Shown here one piece after another: positions 35,597 to 45,078 of a stretch of 64,000 nucleotides of DNA. The DNA is from Euglena gracilis (taxonomy: Eukaryota; Euglenida; Euglenophyceae; Euglenales), in the NCBI GenBank assembly GCA_039621445.1, contig CP154956.1, forward strand, positions 76,938,474 to 77,002,473, written 5' to 3'. Under the pieces are notes generated by a model, which worked only from the letters and a program-made list of their open reading frames with translations, did no database searches and was not told the DNA's origin. Made by a program: the position numbers and the translations under genes. Numbering within the stretch: the stretch's first letter is position 1; each line of letters opens with the position of its first letter.

Positions 35597-35929
35597 TGTA
35601 TACGTCGGTCGTCACCACCCGCCGTTGGACGGCCACGGGGCAGCTCATACTACTTGCCGTGGCACGCCCTCAGGCGGGGAACTACACCCAAGGTCCGGCC
35701 AACCAGTGTCTCGTCCTTGGGCGCAGTTGCACGCGCCGGTCGATCCCCGCGGTATGCCCTCTGCCCGTACGGGATCGACCAGGACTCACACGGCGGGACC
35801 TGGGTCTCGAACCCACGACCTCCCGCGTGTGAGCCCAGCACCTTACCGAATAAGCTACTCGAGCGATACTCGGCTTGGTACTACGCGCCGGCTACCAACC
35901 TCCGTAGGATCTCCCGTCTGCCGCACACA
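35597..35929 (-). repeat. TRIM 5' LTR
   Basis: Identical over 333 bp to the copy at 34,907-35,239 (offset 690). Begins TGTGTGCGG on the minus strand and contains a tRNA-Val-like segment. Confidence 0.9.
35792..35864 (-). other. tRNA-Val(CAC)-like segment inside TRIM 5' LTR
   Basis: Same sequence as 35,102-35,174; A and B boxes point in the direction of the TRIM transcript. Confidence 0.65.
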
Positions 35930-37689
35930 CCCCGTCCACCCCAAGAACGGCCATAGCTGTCAGACCGTTCCTGGCACCGCAGCTCGTTTTCAGCGTGTCG
36001 AAAAACCTCTTCCAATCCCAGCTTTGTTTCGTGGGGGGTGATTTTCACTGTATTGCCCCCCTGCAACGTGGCCCCGTTCCTCATCATCAGCCTCTCCAGC
36101 GCCCGGCGGCTGTAGAGCTTGATGAGGAAGGAGTCCCGATGTGCCGTGACTGTCACCGGCTCTCCCTCACCCACAGCCTCCTGGGCGAGTTGTGCTGCCT
36201 TCTCCACTGCCAACCCTGGGATGTGCCACAGCCGCACTGTGGGCGCATCCTGATTTTTCCGTGTCTGTTCCCTGATTATGGCCCTTCGCATGGAATCTGG
36301 GAACTGCTGTAAAAACAGGGCCTGTGCTTCCTCCTCTGAGGGGTTTTCCATCCGGCAGAAAATTAATTTAAACTGGCTTTCATATTCACGCCACGCTGGG
36401 AGGGTTACCTTGCCTGTGTTGACCGGTCTGAGGGCCCTGAGCCGCTCATGCAGCGAGGCCTGGATGTCACCGCCGTATTTCTGGACCAGCCAGTTCCAGA
36501 AATCTTGGAACCTGACCCGTTCCCCCATCTCCTGTCGCCGCTGGAGTTCCAGCCGGCTGCTGTGGTCCAGGCAGCCGGTCAGAACAAGCATTTTAAATTC
36601 CTCCCCCACTGGCTGTCCCATGGAAACCTGCTGCATGTAGAGCTGAAATTTTACTGAAATATCATGAAAATCACCTTTCAGCTCTGGTTTTTCAAGGTCT
36701 TTGGTGAGGAGTGTCGCCAGCGGCCCCAAAAACATGCTGGCTGCTGGGCTGGGGGCTGCTGGTGCAACATGGACCGGAGCCGCCTGGACCCCCCGGACCC
36801 AGGCTCCCGTGTCCTGGGACCCGAAGGCCAGAGGGGCAGCGCTGCACGATGTTGCCCCAACCTCAGGGGCCCAGGCGAAAGGGTCCATCGCCCCCGTAAA
36901 CTCCCCTCCTGCGGGGAACCCATGGGGCTGGGGGGGCCACGGGTGCTCGGCTGATTTCACCCCAGGTTGATCCCTGCCCTGGCCCTGTAGATCTGCTGTG
37001 CCTGCTGCCTGTGGTTTCGATGTGCTGGATTGTCCCGTCGTTCGTGAATTTCGCTGAGACTGTTGCTGCTGCTGCTGGGCTCCCAACCTGGCTAAAAAAT
37101 AAAAAAATCCGTGAGCTTTAATCTGGCGTTCCGCTTCTTCCCAATCCACCCCCTGAAACCAGAACGTGCCAGGTGTCTGAGCAGCTAGGGTCCCTCCAGC
37201 AGCGGGGACCTGGACCAGACAGCCCCCCGCAGCCATGGGACCCTGGGGCTGGCTGCCCCCCGCAGCCGTGGTGCCCTGGGGCAGGCTGCCCACGGCAGCC
37301 ATGGGACCCTGGGGCTGGCTGCCCCCCGCAGCCGTGGTGCCCTGGGGCAGGCTGCCCACCGCAGCCATGGGACCCTGGGGCTGGCTGCCCCCCGCAGCCG
37401 TGGTGCCCTGGGGCAGGCTGCCCCCCGCAGCCATGGGACCCTGGGGCTGGCTGCCCCCCGCAGCCGTGGTGCCCTGGGGCAGGCTGCCCCCCGCAGCCAT
37501 GGGACCCTGGGGCTTGCTGCCCCCCGAAGCCGTGGGGCCCTGGGGCAGGCTGCCCCCCGCAGCCATGGGGCCCTGTGGCTGCCTGCCCCTTGGTGCCGAA
37601 GGGCCCCCGCTGGCTGGGGGTGCTGCATCCCTCCCTGCCGAGGAAACAAAACCAGGGACAACGCTGGTAGTCCTGGCCACTGAACCCAC
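35930..37689 (-). pseudogene. Element 3 gag, repeat linker, capsid and RRM-like part
   Basis: Begins with a Gly/Pro/Gln-rich repeat (units GGSQPQGPMAAGGSLPQGTT), then a linker. A capsid-like region follows from about residue 320 (LEKPELKGDFHDISVKFQLY, RFQDFWNWLVQKYGGDI, PAWREYESQFKLIFCRM, FLQQFPDSMRRAII). An RRM-like region comes next (TVRLWHIPGLAVEKAAQL, SFLIKLYSRRALERLMMRNG, GGNTVKITP). It lacks a zinc knuckle because the TRIM cuts it shortly after. The frame is open for about 585 codons, so this part is well preserved. Confidence 0.75.
37225..37600 (-). repeat. 66-bp minisatellite inside element 3 gag
   Basis: About five to six tandem 66-bp units encode the 22-residue repeat (GGSQPQGPMAAGGSLPQGTT plus AA). 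The same units read in other frames give long false open frames on both strands. Copies differ at few positions, consistent with recent unequal exchange or slippage. Confidence 0.9.
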
Positions 37690-37737
37690 TGAACCCAGGG
37701 AAAAAGGGCTGAGGCAGAACTGGGTTTTTCAAAACGG

Positions 37738-39140
37738 TCACTGACGAAGCACTGGGAATCCGGCCACCCACAGCGGCAACACAAGCCACTGGGGGAGCAC
37801 AACTGGGAACAGGCGGAAAAAAACACAGACGTTTCGGAACACAGGACCCTGCCCCTCTGGGGGCCAGAACCCGAAAACCCACTGGGAAAAACTGCAGTTA
37901 CAGAAGCTGTGCCCAGGGATACCACTTCTCCGGGTGTGTGGGCCACTGCCTCCGCTGCCACGGTGCTGGGGCCAGCGGAGAGCCCCTGGGGGGCCACAGG
38001 CCCCTTGCCTCCCAGCAGGCTGGGATGGACTGGCAGCTGTTGCTGGGGGCCAGGAGGCATATTGCCCCCCGCGGCACCCGAGCCAGTCACTCTCTGGGCC
38101 CCCAGCACGGGCTTTGTCTGGTCTGTGGTTGCCGGGGGCACTCTGGCTTCGGGGCCTTGGGGGTCCTCGCTCTCCGGCCACACTCCTCTGGGTGGCCCTG
38201 GTAGTTCCTGGATGGGGGGGGGCAAAATTTTTCAAGTTTTTCTGTTTGTTTTCCAAAATGGAAAGCTGATTTTTTATTTCGGCATTTTATTTTTGTGCCC
38301 CCTCTATTGTTGAGTCCACCTCCATGAGCAGGGCGTTGTGGGCCTGGATCACCTGCCCGTGGGTGGTGACCTCGGCCCACAGCTCTCGCAGGCTGTGGCC
38401 CTGCCCCTCGGCCCTTGTCCTTGGCTCCCTTATATCCTCCTTTATAGCCCCTTGTTGTTCGGCGATGGTTGAAGCCTGGCCGTCCAGTTCGGCCCGAAAA
38501 TTTTTCAGGGCCTGTGCAATCCCTGCATTTCTTTCTCGCAGCCCCCCGAGTTCACCCGTCAGCTGTTTTAATTTTTGGTCCAAGGCCTCAGCCTGGGCCT
38601 GCTGCCGCCCGCTGGCCAGCTCCTGGCTCCTAATCACCTCCTCCGTTGTCCGGACAGAGGTGACGAGCAGCTCCTCAAAAAATTTAACCCGCCAAGCCAT
38701 CGCCTCGTTAAACCCCTGCCCCTCATCTGGCTGGTGACCCTGGCTGACGACGGCCTCGAGCCCCTGGACCCTCTGGGCTAGTTGGTCCACAGTCTCGAGG
38801 CCTTCGGTCAGCCGGGTGGTCACCAGATTGCTAAGGGCTGTCATTTCCACAGCAAAATTTTCCATCTGCTTCTGCTGCAGATTTTGAAAAATTTTCAGCC
38901 AGCTGGGACGCTAGCCCTGCCTGGTTTCTTTCCATTTGCTCCACCACTCAGGGAAAGTTTTCAGTGACCCGCTGAAACTGCAAGGACACCAACTGCTCCA
39001 GGCGGCTAACTGAAGCAGCTGTGGTGGCCTCCGCTTCAGCGAGCCGACTTTCCAGGTCGGCAACCCAACCATCCAACCGCTGGATCTCCTGCCCCAGAAC
39101 CACTGAGGCAGCGGCCTGTGCCTCCGCTTCCTCCAACAAC
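37738..39140 (-). pseudogene. Element 3 gag, coiled-coil part
   Basis: Several frames: LEEAEAQAAASVVLGQEIQR with SRLAEAEATTAASVSRLEQL (39,139-38,948), then a 192-codon coiled coil (38,865-38,287; DQLAQRVQGLEAVV, LDQKLKQLTGELGGLRERN), then a Pro-rich segment with unclear frame. Frameshifts separate the parts. The layout matches the coiled-coil region of the gags in elements 1 and 2. Confidence 0.65.
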
Positions 39141-40007
39141 CTCCCGGGGGGGGGTGCGTGGGGTGCCTCCCCTTCGGGCTCTGTTCTGGCACCAACCCCC
39201 CCCCTGGGCCATCTGGTTCTCGTCCTCCATCAAATCCCGTGCTGGGGCAAGATGCTGCAGGTGCCACTGCGTGGCTTGGTCTGGGGCATGGCTTTGGTGC
39301 ACATCATGCCCGGGCCCGGCATGCACCAGCGAACAATGGTCGGGTCCGGCTGGGAAATGCCCAGACCCGACATGGCTCACCGGCGCATGTGCCGGCCCGG
39401 CGTCCCCAGGGTTTTGCCAGGGCCCCCTTTCCGGCAAAAGAGGCTGGGTCTGGTTTGAAAATTCTTCTTCATCTTCTTCTTCTGGTTCTTGCTCTTCTTG
39501 TTTGATCTTCCCCCGCATGGCGAATTGCCACATGACCTGCCTGGTCATGTCATGCACAAACTCCGGCATGACCAGGCTGGGCATGCCAGGGAGCAATCCC
39601 AGGCTGCCAGGCAGCGCCAAGCCGGACCCAGAATGTTGTTGCTGCTGGGGGTCCGGCTGGGCTGGCCCAGCAATGGCCAGGAGCTGCTGGCCCTGGCTGT
39701 AATGGCTGGGGCTGTCATTGCTGTGGCTTGCTTCGTCGTCCTCCTCCTCCTGTGATTCATAATCGGGTAGTGGCTCCCCAGGCTCACATAGTGTGAGCCC
39801 AGAGGGCTCAAACCCTCCTCTGTGACCATGTAAGGGTTGCCCCTCCTGAGGTCCCTGCGAAGGGACCCCTGGCGGCGCAACCTGCATAGGATCGTTTTTG
39901 TTTGAGCACGTCGGGCCCACGTGGTGGGGGTTTTCCCCTTGGTGAAACAGTGGGGTAGTGGTGGGTGTTGGTGTTGATGGAGATGTTGAATAATGGGTAA
40001 AAGACAT
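39036..40007 (-). pseudogene. Element 3 gag, N-terminal part
   Basis: Starts ATG at 40,007 (MSFTHYSTSPSTPTPTTTPL). It is Ser/Thr/Pro-rich and then acidic (YESQEEEDDEASHSND, EEQEPEEEDEEEFSNQ), with a Met-rich hydrophobic patch between. Upstream of the start is a TTCAAGTTCAAGTCTC-rich leader. The role by analogy is the disordered matrix-like N terminus of gag. The C-terminal portion is out of frame with the next coiled coil. Confidence 0.6.
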
Positions 40008-40010
40008 ACC

Positions 40011-40520
40011 TTTGCTTCAGGAAATGAACTTGAATACTTGATCAATGAGACTTGAACTTGAAATTTGTAATTTGTACTTTCCTTGATTTGAACTTTGAAT
40101 TGCACTTGCAATGCAACACAATTGGTGGAAAAAAAATGACAGAGTGTGAACAGGGCCCTGTGCAAAGAAAATTTACAATTGGGGGGGGGGGCTACATCTG
40201 GGGGGGTCTACTTGGTATACTTTGCGGAATTTCTCAATGAATTGCGCCATCCCAAGCGCCCACCAAGGGGGTGCGCATGCTTGCGCAAAGCCCAGCAGGG
40301 CTTGCGCATCCCGTTGGGGGTTGCCTGTTTGCCCCCTCAACCTACCTCCTCCTTTACTTCCCTTGTCTTGGTCAAAGTGGGCTGTTGGGCCCCCTTGGGG
40401 GCCAGTGGGGCCTCAAAATGCCCTTGGGGGCCTTGGAGCCCCCTTGCGGCCATTCGTGGCCCCTTTGGGCCCCCTTGGGACCCCTCCTTGGGGGCGGTCA
40501 CCCTCGGACCGCGCACAACC
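40011..40520. other. Spacer between elements
   Basis: No gene recognised. It probably holds the leader or LTR of element 3 at its left and a GCC/CCCTTGGGGGCC-rich low-complexity block at 40,370-40,500. No second LTR copy is present to define ends. Confidence 0.4.
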
Positions 40521-40970
40521 TGAACAGAGTCGTCAAACATTTGCTGAACTGAGGGTACAAAATCAACGTGAAAAAAGTCCACCCAGCAGCCCACACACGT
40601 GGTGACCCATCTGGGTTTTCAACTAAACTTCCAGGAAGGAAAGTTACAGGTGTCCCGCCAGAAAGTCAAAGCCATAAAAAACCAGCTGGGAAAAATTGTG
40701 AAAAAAGACTACATGTCAAAAAGGTAATTGTCTGCCATTTTGGGTCAAATAAAATGCAACCCAACGGCCCTTTTAAGGGTTTTTACGGATGCCCTGGCAA
40801 AGTCCACAGCCTGGTACTCAAAACACCCCATTTCACAGGAAATCAAGGCTCAACGAAGGGAAGTAATAATTGTGTTGAACATCTGGGAGGGAAGACCTTC
40901 CCCCGAAATGCAACCAGGGAGTTACACTCAGACAGCAGCACCCATTGTTAAGGGGTCCTTAACCAACAAT
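40520..40970 (+). pseudogene. RT thumb/RNase H scrap, DIRS-like
   Basis: In shifting plus frames: GYKINV, THLGFQLNF-like, KLQVSRQKVKAIKNQLGKIV (40,641-40,700), LSAILGQIK, LLRVFTDALAKSTAWYSKHP. The pattern GYxINxxKS...HLGFxLNF...K...L...ILGQI...TxAL resembles the RT thumb to RNase H entry of DIRS or related tyrosine-recombinase retroelements. Upstream RT motifs and a recombinase are missing and there is an in-frame stop, so this is a relic. Assignment to DIRS is tentative. Confidence 0.45.
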
Positions 40971-41608
40971 TTGACCTAAAATGGTCTTGGGGCTTGGAAA
41001 ATCACTGAAATTCCCATTTTTGGATTTCAGTCGAATTAAAAGTTCGGAAAAGGTTCTGTGGGTAGGCCTTTGAAGCCTGAACCCCTATTTTGGCCTTTCC
41101 GGCTTTAACTGGCGAAATTTCCTGGACCAGTCGGCCGAATTTTTCCTCAGAAAGTTTTGCTACGAAACTTCACGGTGGGTAGCACAGCTTCACCCGAACC
41201 GTGCCCCGGGCCCAGGGAAACGTCTCTTTTGGCCCTCGCCACAAGAGGAACCCCCTTGTGACTCCCTGTGCCGCCACAGGTCGCGGGTAGCTTATACTGC
41301 GGGTGTAATGTACAAAAGCTGTACTTGTTCAGGGGTGCGGAGGTCAGTGGTTAGCCGAAGATGAGCAAAGGTCACCTTCAATATATATTGGGCGGGGAGG
41401 GGGGGTGTTTGTACCTCTTTTGCCACGGGATGGCGTGTTTGTGTCGGGTTTTGGCTTTTGTTGTGTTTTTGCTTCCCTGCGCGTCTGTGTCCCTTTGATT
41501 TGTCTTTGGCTCGCCGTGTGGCCCTGCTCAGGGGGTAACCAGGGGTTAAATATAGCAGGTGAGAGTTCCTGGTTGGTTATTTGGTTGAGAGTTTGGGCTC
41601 AAAGGCCT
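40971..41608. other. Spacer, probably 3' tail of the non-LTR element
   Basis: No gene recognised. The part next to 41,609 is probably the 3' untranslated tail of the minus-strand non-LTR element. No poly-A tail or target duplication was identified. A (TGT/TTTG)-rich stretch lies at 41,405-41,500. Confidence 0.4.
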
Positions 41609-43440
41609 TCAGACAGAATATGGTGAGTGGGCGGAAGACAGGGTGATCTCATCTTTGGAAGAATACAAGCTCCAAACGAGCTGTCTGCTGATTTCTCTGG
41701 TTAGTGTGAAGGACAGGCCTTGCCAAATGTCTGCTTCTGCGGCCCGCCGTTGCCACCCTTCCCGCTGCCCCAGAAGGGCCTTGAGGAGGGTGGCCATCAA
41801 AGAGCGCGCTTCTTGTCCCATGCCCCCATAGCAGTCCATGACGAATGGCATCAACCGCCAGCCCAAGCGTCGGCACGTTGCATCATATTTGGCATGCTTT
41901 TCAGCCTCCTGACGTGTTTGCCATTGTGAAAGGCTTTCTGCACTTCGCAGCGGATGACTTTGCGCAAGGGTGTGGCGGATTGTCACATCCACTGCAACGG
42001 GTCCATCACTGTCCAAGCGAGGAATGAAGATATCCCCAGGCCGTGAACGGTCATCAGCTCGTTGTTCTTTGCGGGCTGTAAATCCTGCCTTCTGTGTTGT
42101 GGTTGTCAAAAAATCTTGGACAGCCCCGTGCCGCCGGGTAATGAAGTTTGATTTGCAGCAAACGAGGTGGTGTCCGAGAAAATCTGATGGTCCAAAGCAT
42201 TTGGGACAGAGGTTGGGATCGGATTCCATTGGTGTGAGAGTCATTCCGAGGGACCAACGAAGTGTGCAGCGGAATTCAGCCGTGGGCAACAGGGTGCGGA
42301 GTCCTTGAGATGGTGTCAAAGCGGCCCATGCCATAGCGTGTGGTTGGCATTGGCTTGCAAAGCGTACAGCATCAGGTCCATTCAATGTGTCCCGAAGTGT
42401 TTTCTGGCGGGCAAGCATGCTCTGCTGATTCCACCAACGTTGTGAATTGTGTGGAGACTGTGCCTGAGAGATCAAGTTTTTGTCACTGGCCCATTGTGGC
42501 AGTGGGGCCATTTGACCCAGTTCATTGAGGGCTGTCCGTAAACAATCATCAGCGTCTTTGGGAAGGATGTCCATGGCTGCAGGCAAGCCCAAGACAGAGG
42601 GAGCTCTTCGACAGAAGTCCACCACTTGAGACAATCTGGCAGGCACACGTTGAAATAGTGGATCGGAGATGCCCAGTCCACCGCATCTGATGGCCAGGGA
42701 AACTTGCAACCATTCTTCTGGGGTGCAAGGGGAGCCGACCATGCTACTGAATGTTTCCCGAATAATTCCCGACAATGTCTTGCATGCCGCTGTTGCAGAG
42801 GCTATTTTGCAGGCGCGCAAGAGGTCATTCACTTTGCAAGCAGATAAACAAAAACGAAGCAAGGTGAATTGCACATGCGACTGAGGTAGGTGCTGAAGGA
42901 CTGTGCAAGAACGTCGGATGTCTTCAATGCGCTTATTCCAAACTTCTTCACAGAAGCGGTCATCCTGGGGGTGGTGGACAGGGACCCCCAAAACTTTCAA
43001 GCCAGAACCAGCAACAAAGGCGGTCAGTGGAATTTGGTGTAAGGGGCTGTCCTGTGGCGTGCCAGGGGGAATGCAAGGGACACCTTCTGTTGATGTGAAC
43101 GCTGGTCCCCACAATCGACATTTTGCAGGGTTCACGGCCAATCCAAGCGCGGCTGCCTCGCGGATCAAAAAGGCAAGGGCGTTGTGCAACTGGGCTGGCG
43201 ATCCCAGCAGGTGGGCGTCATCCAGGTACCATCCCTGCCATTCCACCAAAGGTGAGAGGCCCTCGCAAAGGTCTTGCACACCCCAGGCGAAAGCTGCAGG
43301 TCCGCACGGGTCGCCTTGTTGAGCTCCCCTCTCGGAAGGCAGACAGTGGTTTCCACAATACAGCTTGCTGTGTTGGGCATAGCAGGAATCCAGCCAAGGG
43401 CATACTTCTGGGCAGCGTCTACGGATGGAGTGCAGGATTT
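41609..43440 (-). pseudogene. Non-LTR element: RT palm, zinc motif and endonuclease
   Basis: Continues ILHSIRRRCPEV, then RT motif B RGAQQGDPCGPAAFAWGVQ and the catalytic WYLDDAHLLG (YLDD), AVNPAKCRLWGP. The C-terminal part has a CX2CX8HX4C motif (CPKCFGPSDFLGHHLVCC) and a PD-(D/E)XK-like endonuclease (RPGDIFIP, VAVDVTIRH, KHAKYDATCRRLGWRL). These would provide target-primed reverse transcription. Both catalytic blocks look intact. Stop at 41,609-41,611. Confidence 0.8.
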
Positions 43441-44754
43441 TTCCCGTGACAAGGAGTTGAAGGCATTCCTGAAATCCACTTGAAGCAGCCCCCAGCGATT
43501 GTCTCTGTCCGAGTGCAGAGTGTCCACCATCTGTTGGATTCCCATTGCAATCAGTGGACATGCATTCGGCACACCGACGCCACATTGTGGAGGACTCAGT
43601 TCTTTCAAAGCGTGTACCACTGTGGGATGACGCATGAGGCATTTGCCAACCAATCGGCGGAGGGTTTCACCTGCTGCGATGGGGCGAGTGTCTTCATCAC
43701 ACACCGTGTGCTCCACAAGGTTTCCAAAAGCATCCTCTTCCATTGCTGTTTGTTTGTTCTGTTTTCGCAATGGTGTCAACCTGGCGGAAGAAAGAATTGG
43801 GGCCATGCCGGGGTGAACACCGTTTGTAATTGCCCGACAGATGAAGGTATCGAGCACTTCGAGGAGGTCATCGCCACAAGCACCTGGGTAGTCTCCAACC
43901 ATGGCCTTGAGATGGTCAGGTCTAAGGCCAGAAGGTCCCGGTGCGGATTCCTTTGGGAACCCGAATATGGCTTTGCGCAGATTTTGCAATCGCTCTTTTG
44001 TGCTTTCCGGGTCCGAAGGAAAGGTGATCGTTTGGGGAGAGTCGGACACTGGGATGCGCGGTGGAGGCTCTGGTGGGTGAAGGTCACGCAGCCTTTGAAT
44101 CACTTTTGGGTCATTGCTGTTCTGAACACCCTCAGAGGTCAGCTCACGGCAGGCTTTTGAGATAGCCCCGTGGCCAACAAGGTTTTCAATGCGGGAGAGG
44201 AACCGTTCTTCAGTTGCTTTGGCCGCCAGTGCTGTTTTTTGCCTTGTCTGTCTGCCTTGTGGTTTTTGTGGGAGACTGGAGTCCAACCAAGAATCAAATA
44301 CAGGACGGGTGAGATACAGGCGAGCCCGTTCTGCAATCTTTCTCCCCACCATCGCCCAGTTCGATCGCCCGCCACGTTGCAAAGGACAAAGCACCGCTTT
44401 GGGGAAGGCCCACAAGGCGTGCAGGGTTTCCCAGCCGGGTTCCCTGTTGAAATGCTTCATCAGTTGCAGGTAGGTTTGATTGACATTGAGGAGGGCTCCA
44501 CGCGGCAGGTAGACAAGGGTCCCTCGATCATCAAAAGAAATTTCCTCGAATGTGGGATGAAGGGATGGTGGGCATGGAGCAGAGAATGGCGTAACCCCAG
44601 CAATGTGATTTTGGCCGATGGGGCTTGGTGGGGGTCGAGCCGGGGCAGGTGACGGTGCTGCTGCGGCTGTTGCCACCGAGGATGAAGAGCTGGCACCCAA
44701 AGGGGGGTTGGAGAAGTTCAGGAAAGGCGCCGCCTGATTTGCTTGCATCCACAT
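43440..44754 (-). pseudogene. Non-LTR element: N terminus and RT fingers
   Basis: Start ATG 44,754. Residues 20-60 are low-complexity Ser/Ala/Pro. From about residue 260 come RT landmarks: FGFPKESAPGPSGLRPDHLK, SSARLTPLRKQNK, DTRPIAAGETLRRLVGKCLM, PQCGVGVPNACPLIAMGIQQ and motif A LQVDFRNAFNSLSREK (about 43,477-43,440). The frame continues spuriously to 43,165. The true product shifts frame within the A5 (T5 on the plus strand) at 43,438-43,442. Confidence 0.8.
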
Positions 44755-45078
44755 GGCTCGAATTTTTCCGGTCGGTAGGAACAGTGCAAATTCCTAGTTA
44801 AGCTAAGCCCCAAATCGAACCCCCCAATTCCAAACCATATCTCACACACAGGGTTCTTTGTCCATACAATACACTGGTGAAGATTACAAAAAAAAATCAA
44901 TTGTTTGTGCTCGGAAGAACCTGAATTTGACAAAAAATCAATTTGAAGGTTGATTTCGAAAGGCTCAAGAGCCAAAAAAAGAAAAGCTTGAATACATTGA
45001 AAAAAGGCCGGCCAGCCCCCTCAAAAAACAGTCGAGGCCGAAGGATCCGAGAAACCAAGAACCAAGAAAAGGGTTTTC
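44755..45078. other. Spacer between non-LTR element and element 2
   Basis: No gene recognised. AT-rich; probably holds the 5' end of the non-LTR element (left) and the leader or LTR remnant of element 2 (right). No primer-binding site was recognised. Confidence 0.4.

Larger units (their letters stand above)
34907..35929 (-). mobile_element. TRIM (miniature LTR retrotransposon), intact and recent
   Basis: Two identical 333-bp direct repeats flank 357 bp of non-coding DNA. In minus orientation each LTR begins TGTGTGCGG and ends CGTATACA (canonical TG...CA). Directly after the 5' LTR is TGGTAGCAGAGG, a perfect complement to the 3' end of eukaryotic initiator tRNA-Met. Directly before the 3' LTR is the purine tract GGGAGGGGAG. 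The flanking pentamers (plus strand CGCCG left, CCCCG right) match at four of five bases. It encodes no protein and depends on an autonomous partner for RT and integrase. Confidence 0.9.
34795..40010 (-). mobile_element. Element 3: gag-bearing LTR retrotransposon, split and truncated
   Basis: Minus-strand element with its gag start at 40,007. Its gag runs to 35,930, where the TRIM interrupts it, and continues for about 110 bases on the other side (34,906-34,795; SPPGGPLGWGPRH, SKIRGSQASPAPENG). It then stops at the element 1 RNase H junction. Methyltransferase, RT and integrase are not present. Related in gag plan to elements 1 and 2 but divergent in sequence, with more G/C-rich codons. Confidence 0.7.
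41609..44754 (-). mobile_element. Non-LTR retrotransposon, R2-like (restriction-like endonuclease type)
   Basis: Encodes one polypeptide of about 1,050 residues in two frames, joined at a homopolymer indel near 43,438-43,442. Order: Pro/Ala-rich N terminus, RT, a zinc motif, and a C-terminal restriction-like endonuclease. No apurinic endonuclease domain is present at the N terminus. The order RT, CCHC, RLE is typical of R2 and related site-specific non-LTR clades. The target sequence cannot be read from one copy. Confidence 0.8.

Noticed and set aside
37118-38225. Other long minus-strand frames with PQG/APRLRG repeats, and plus-strand PWDPGAGCPP repeats
   Set aside because: These are other-frame readings of the 66-bp minisatellite. 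The gag frame with capsid downstream is the real one.
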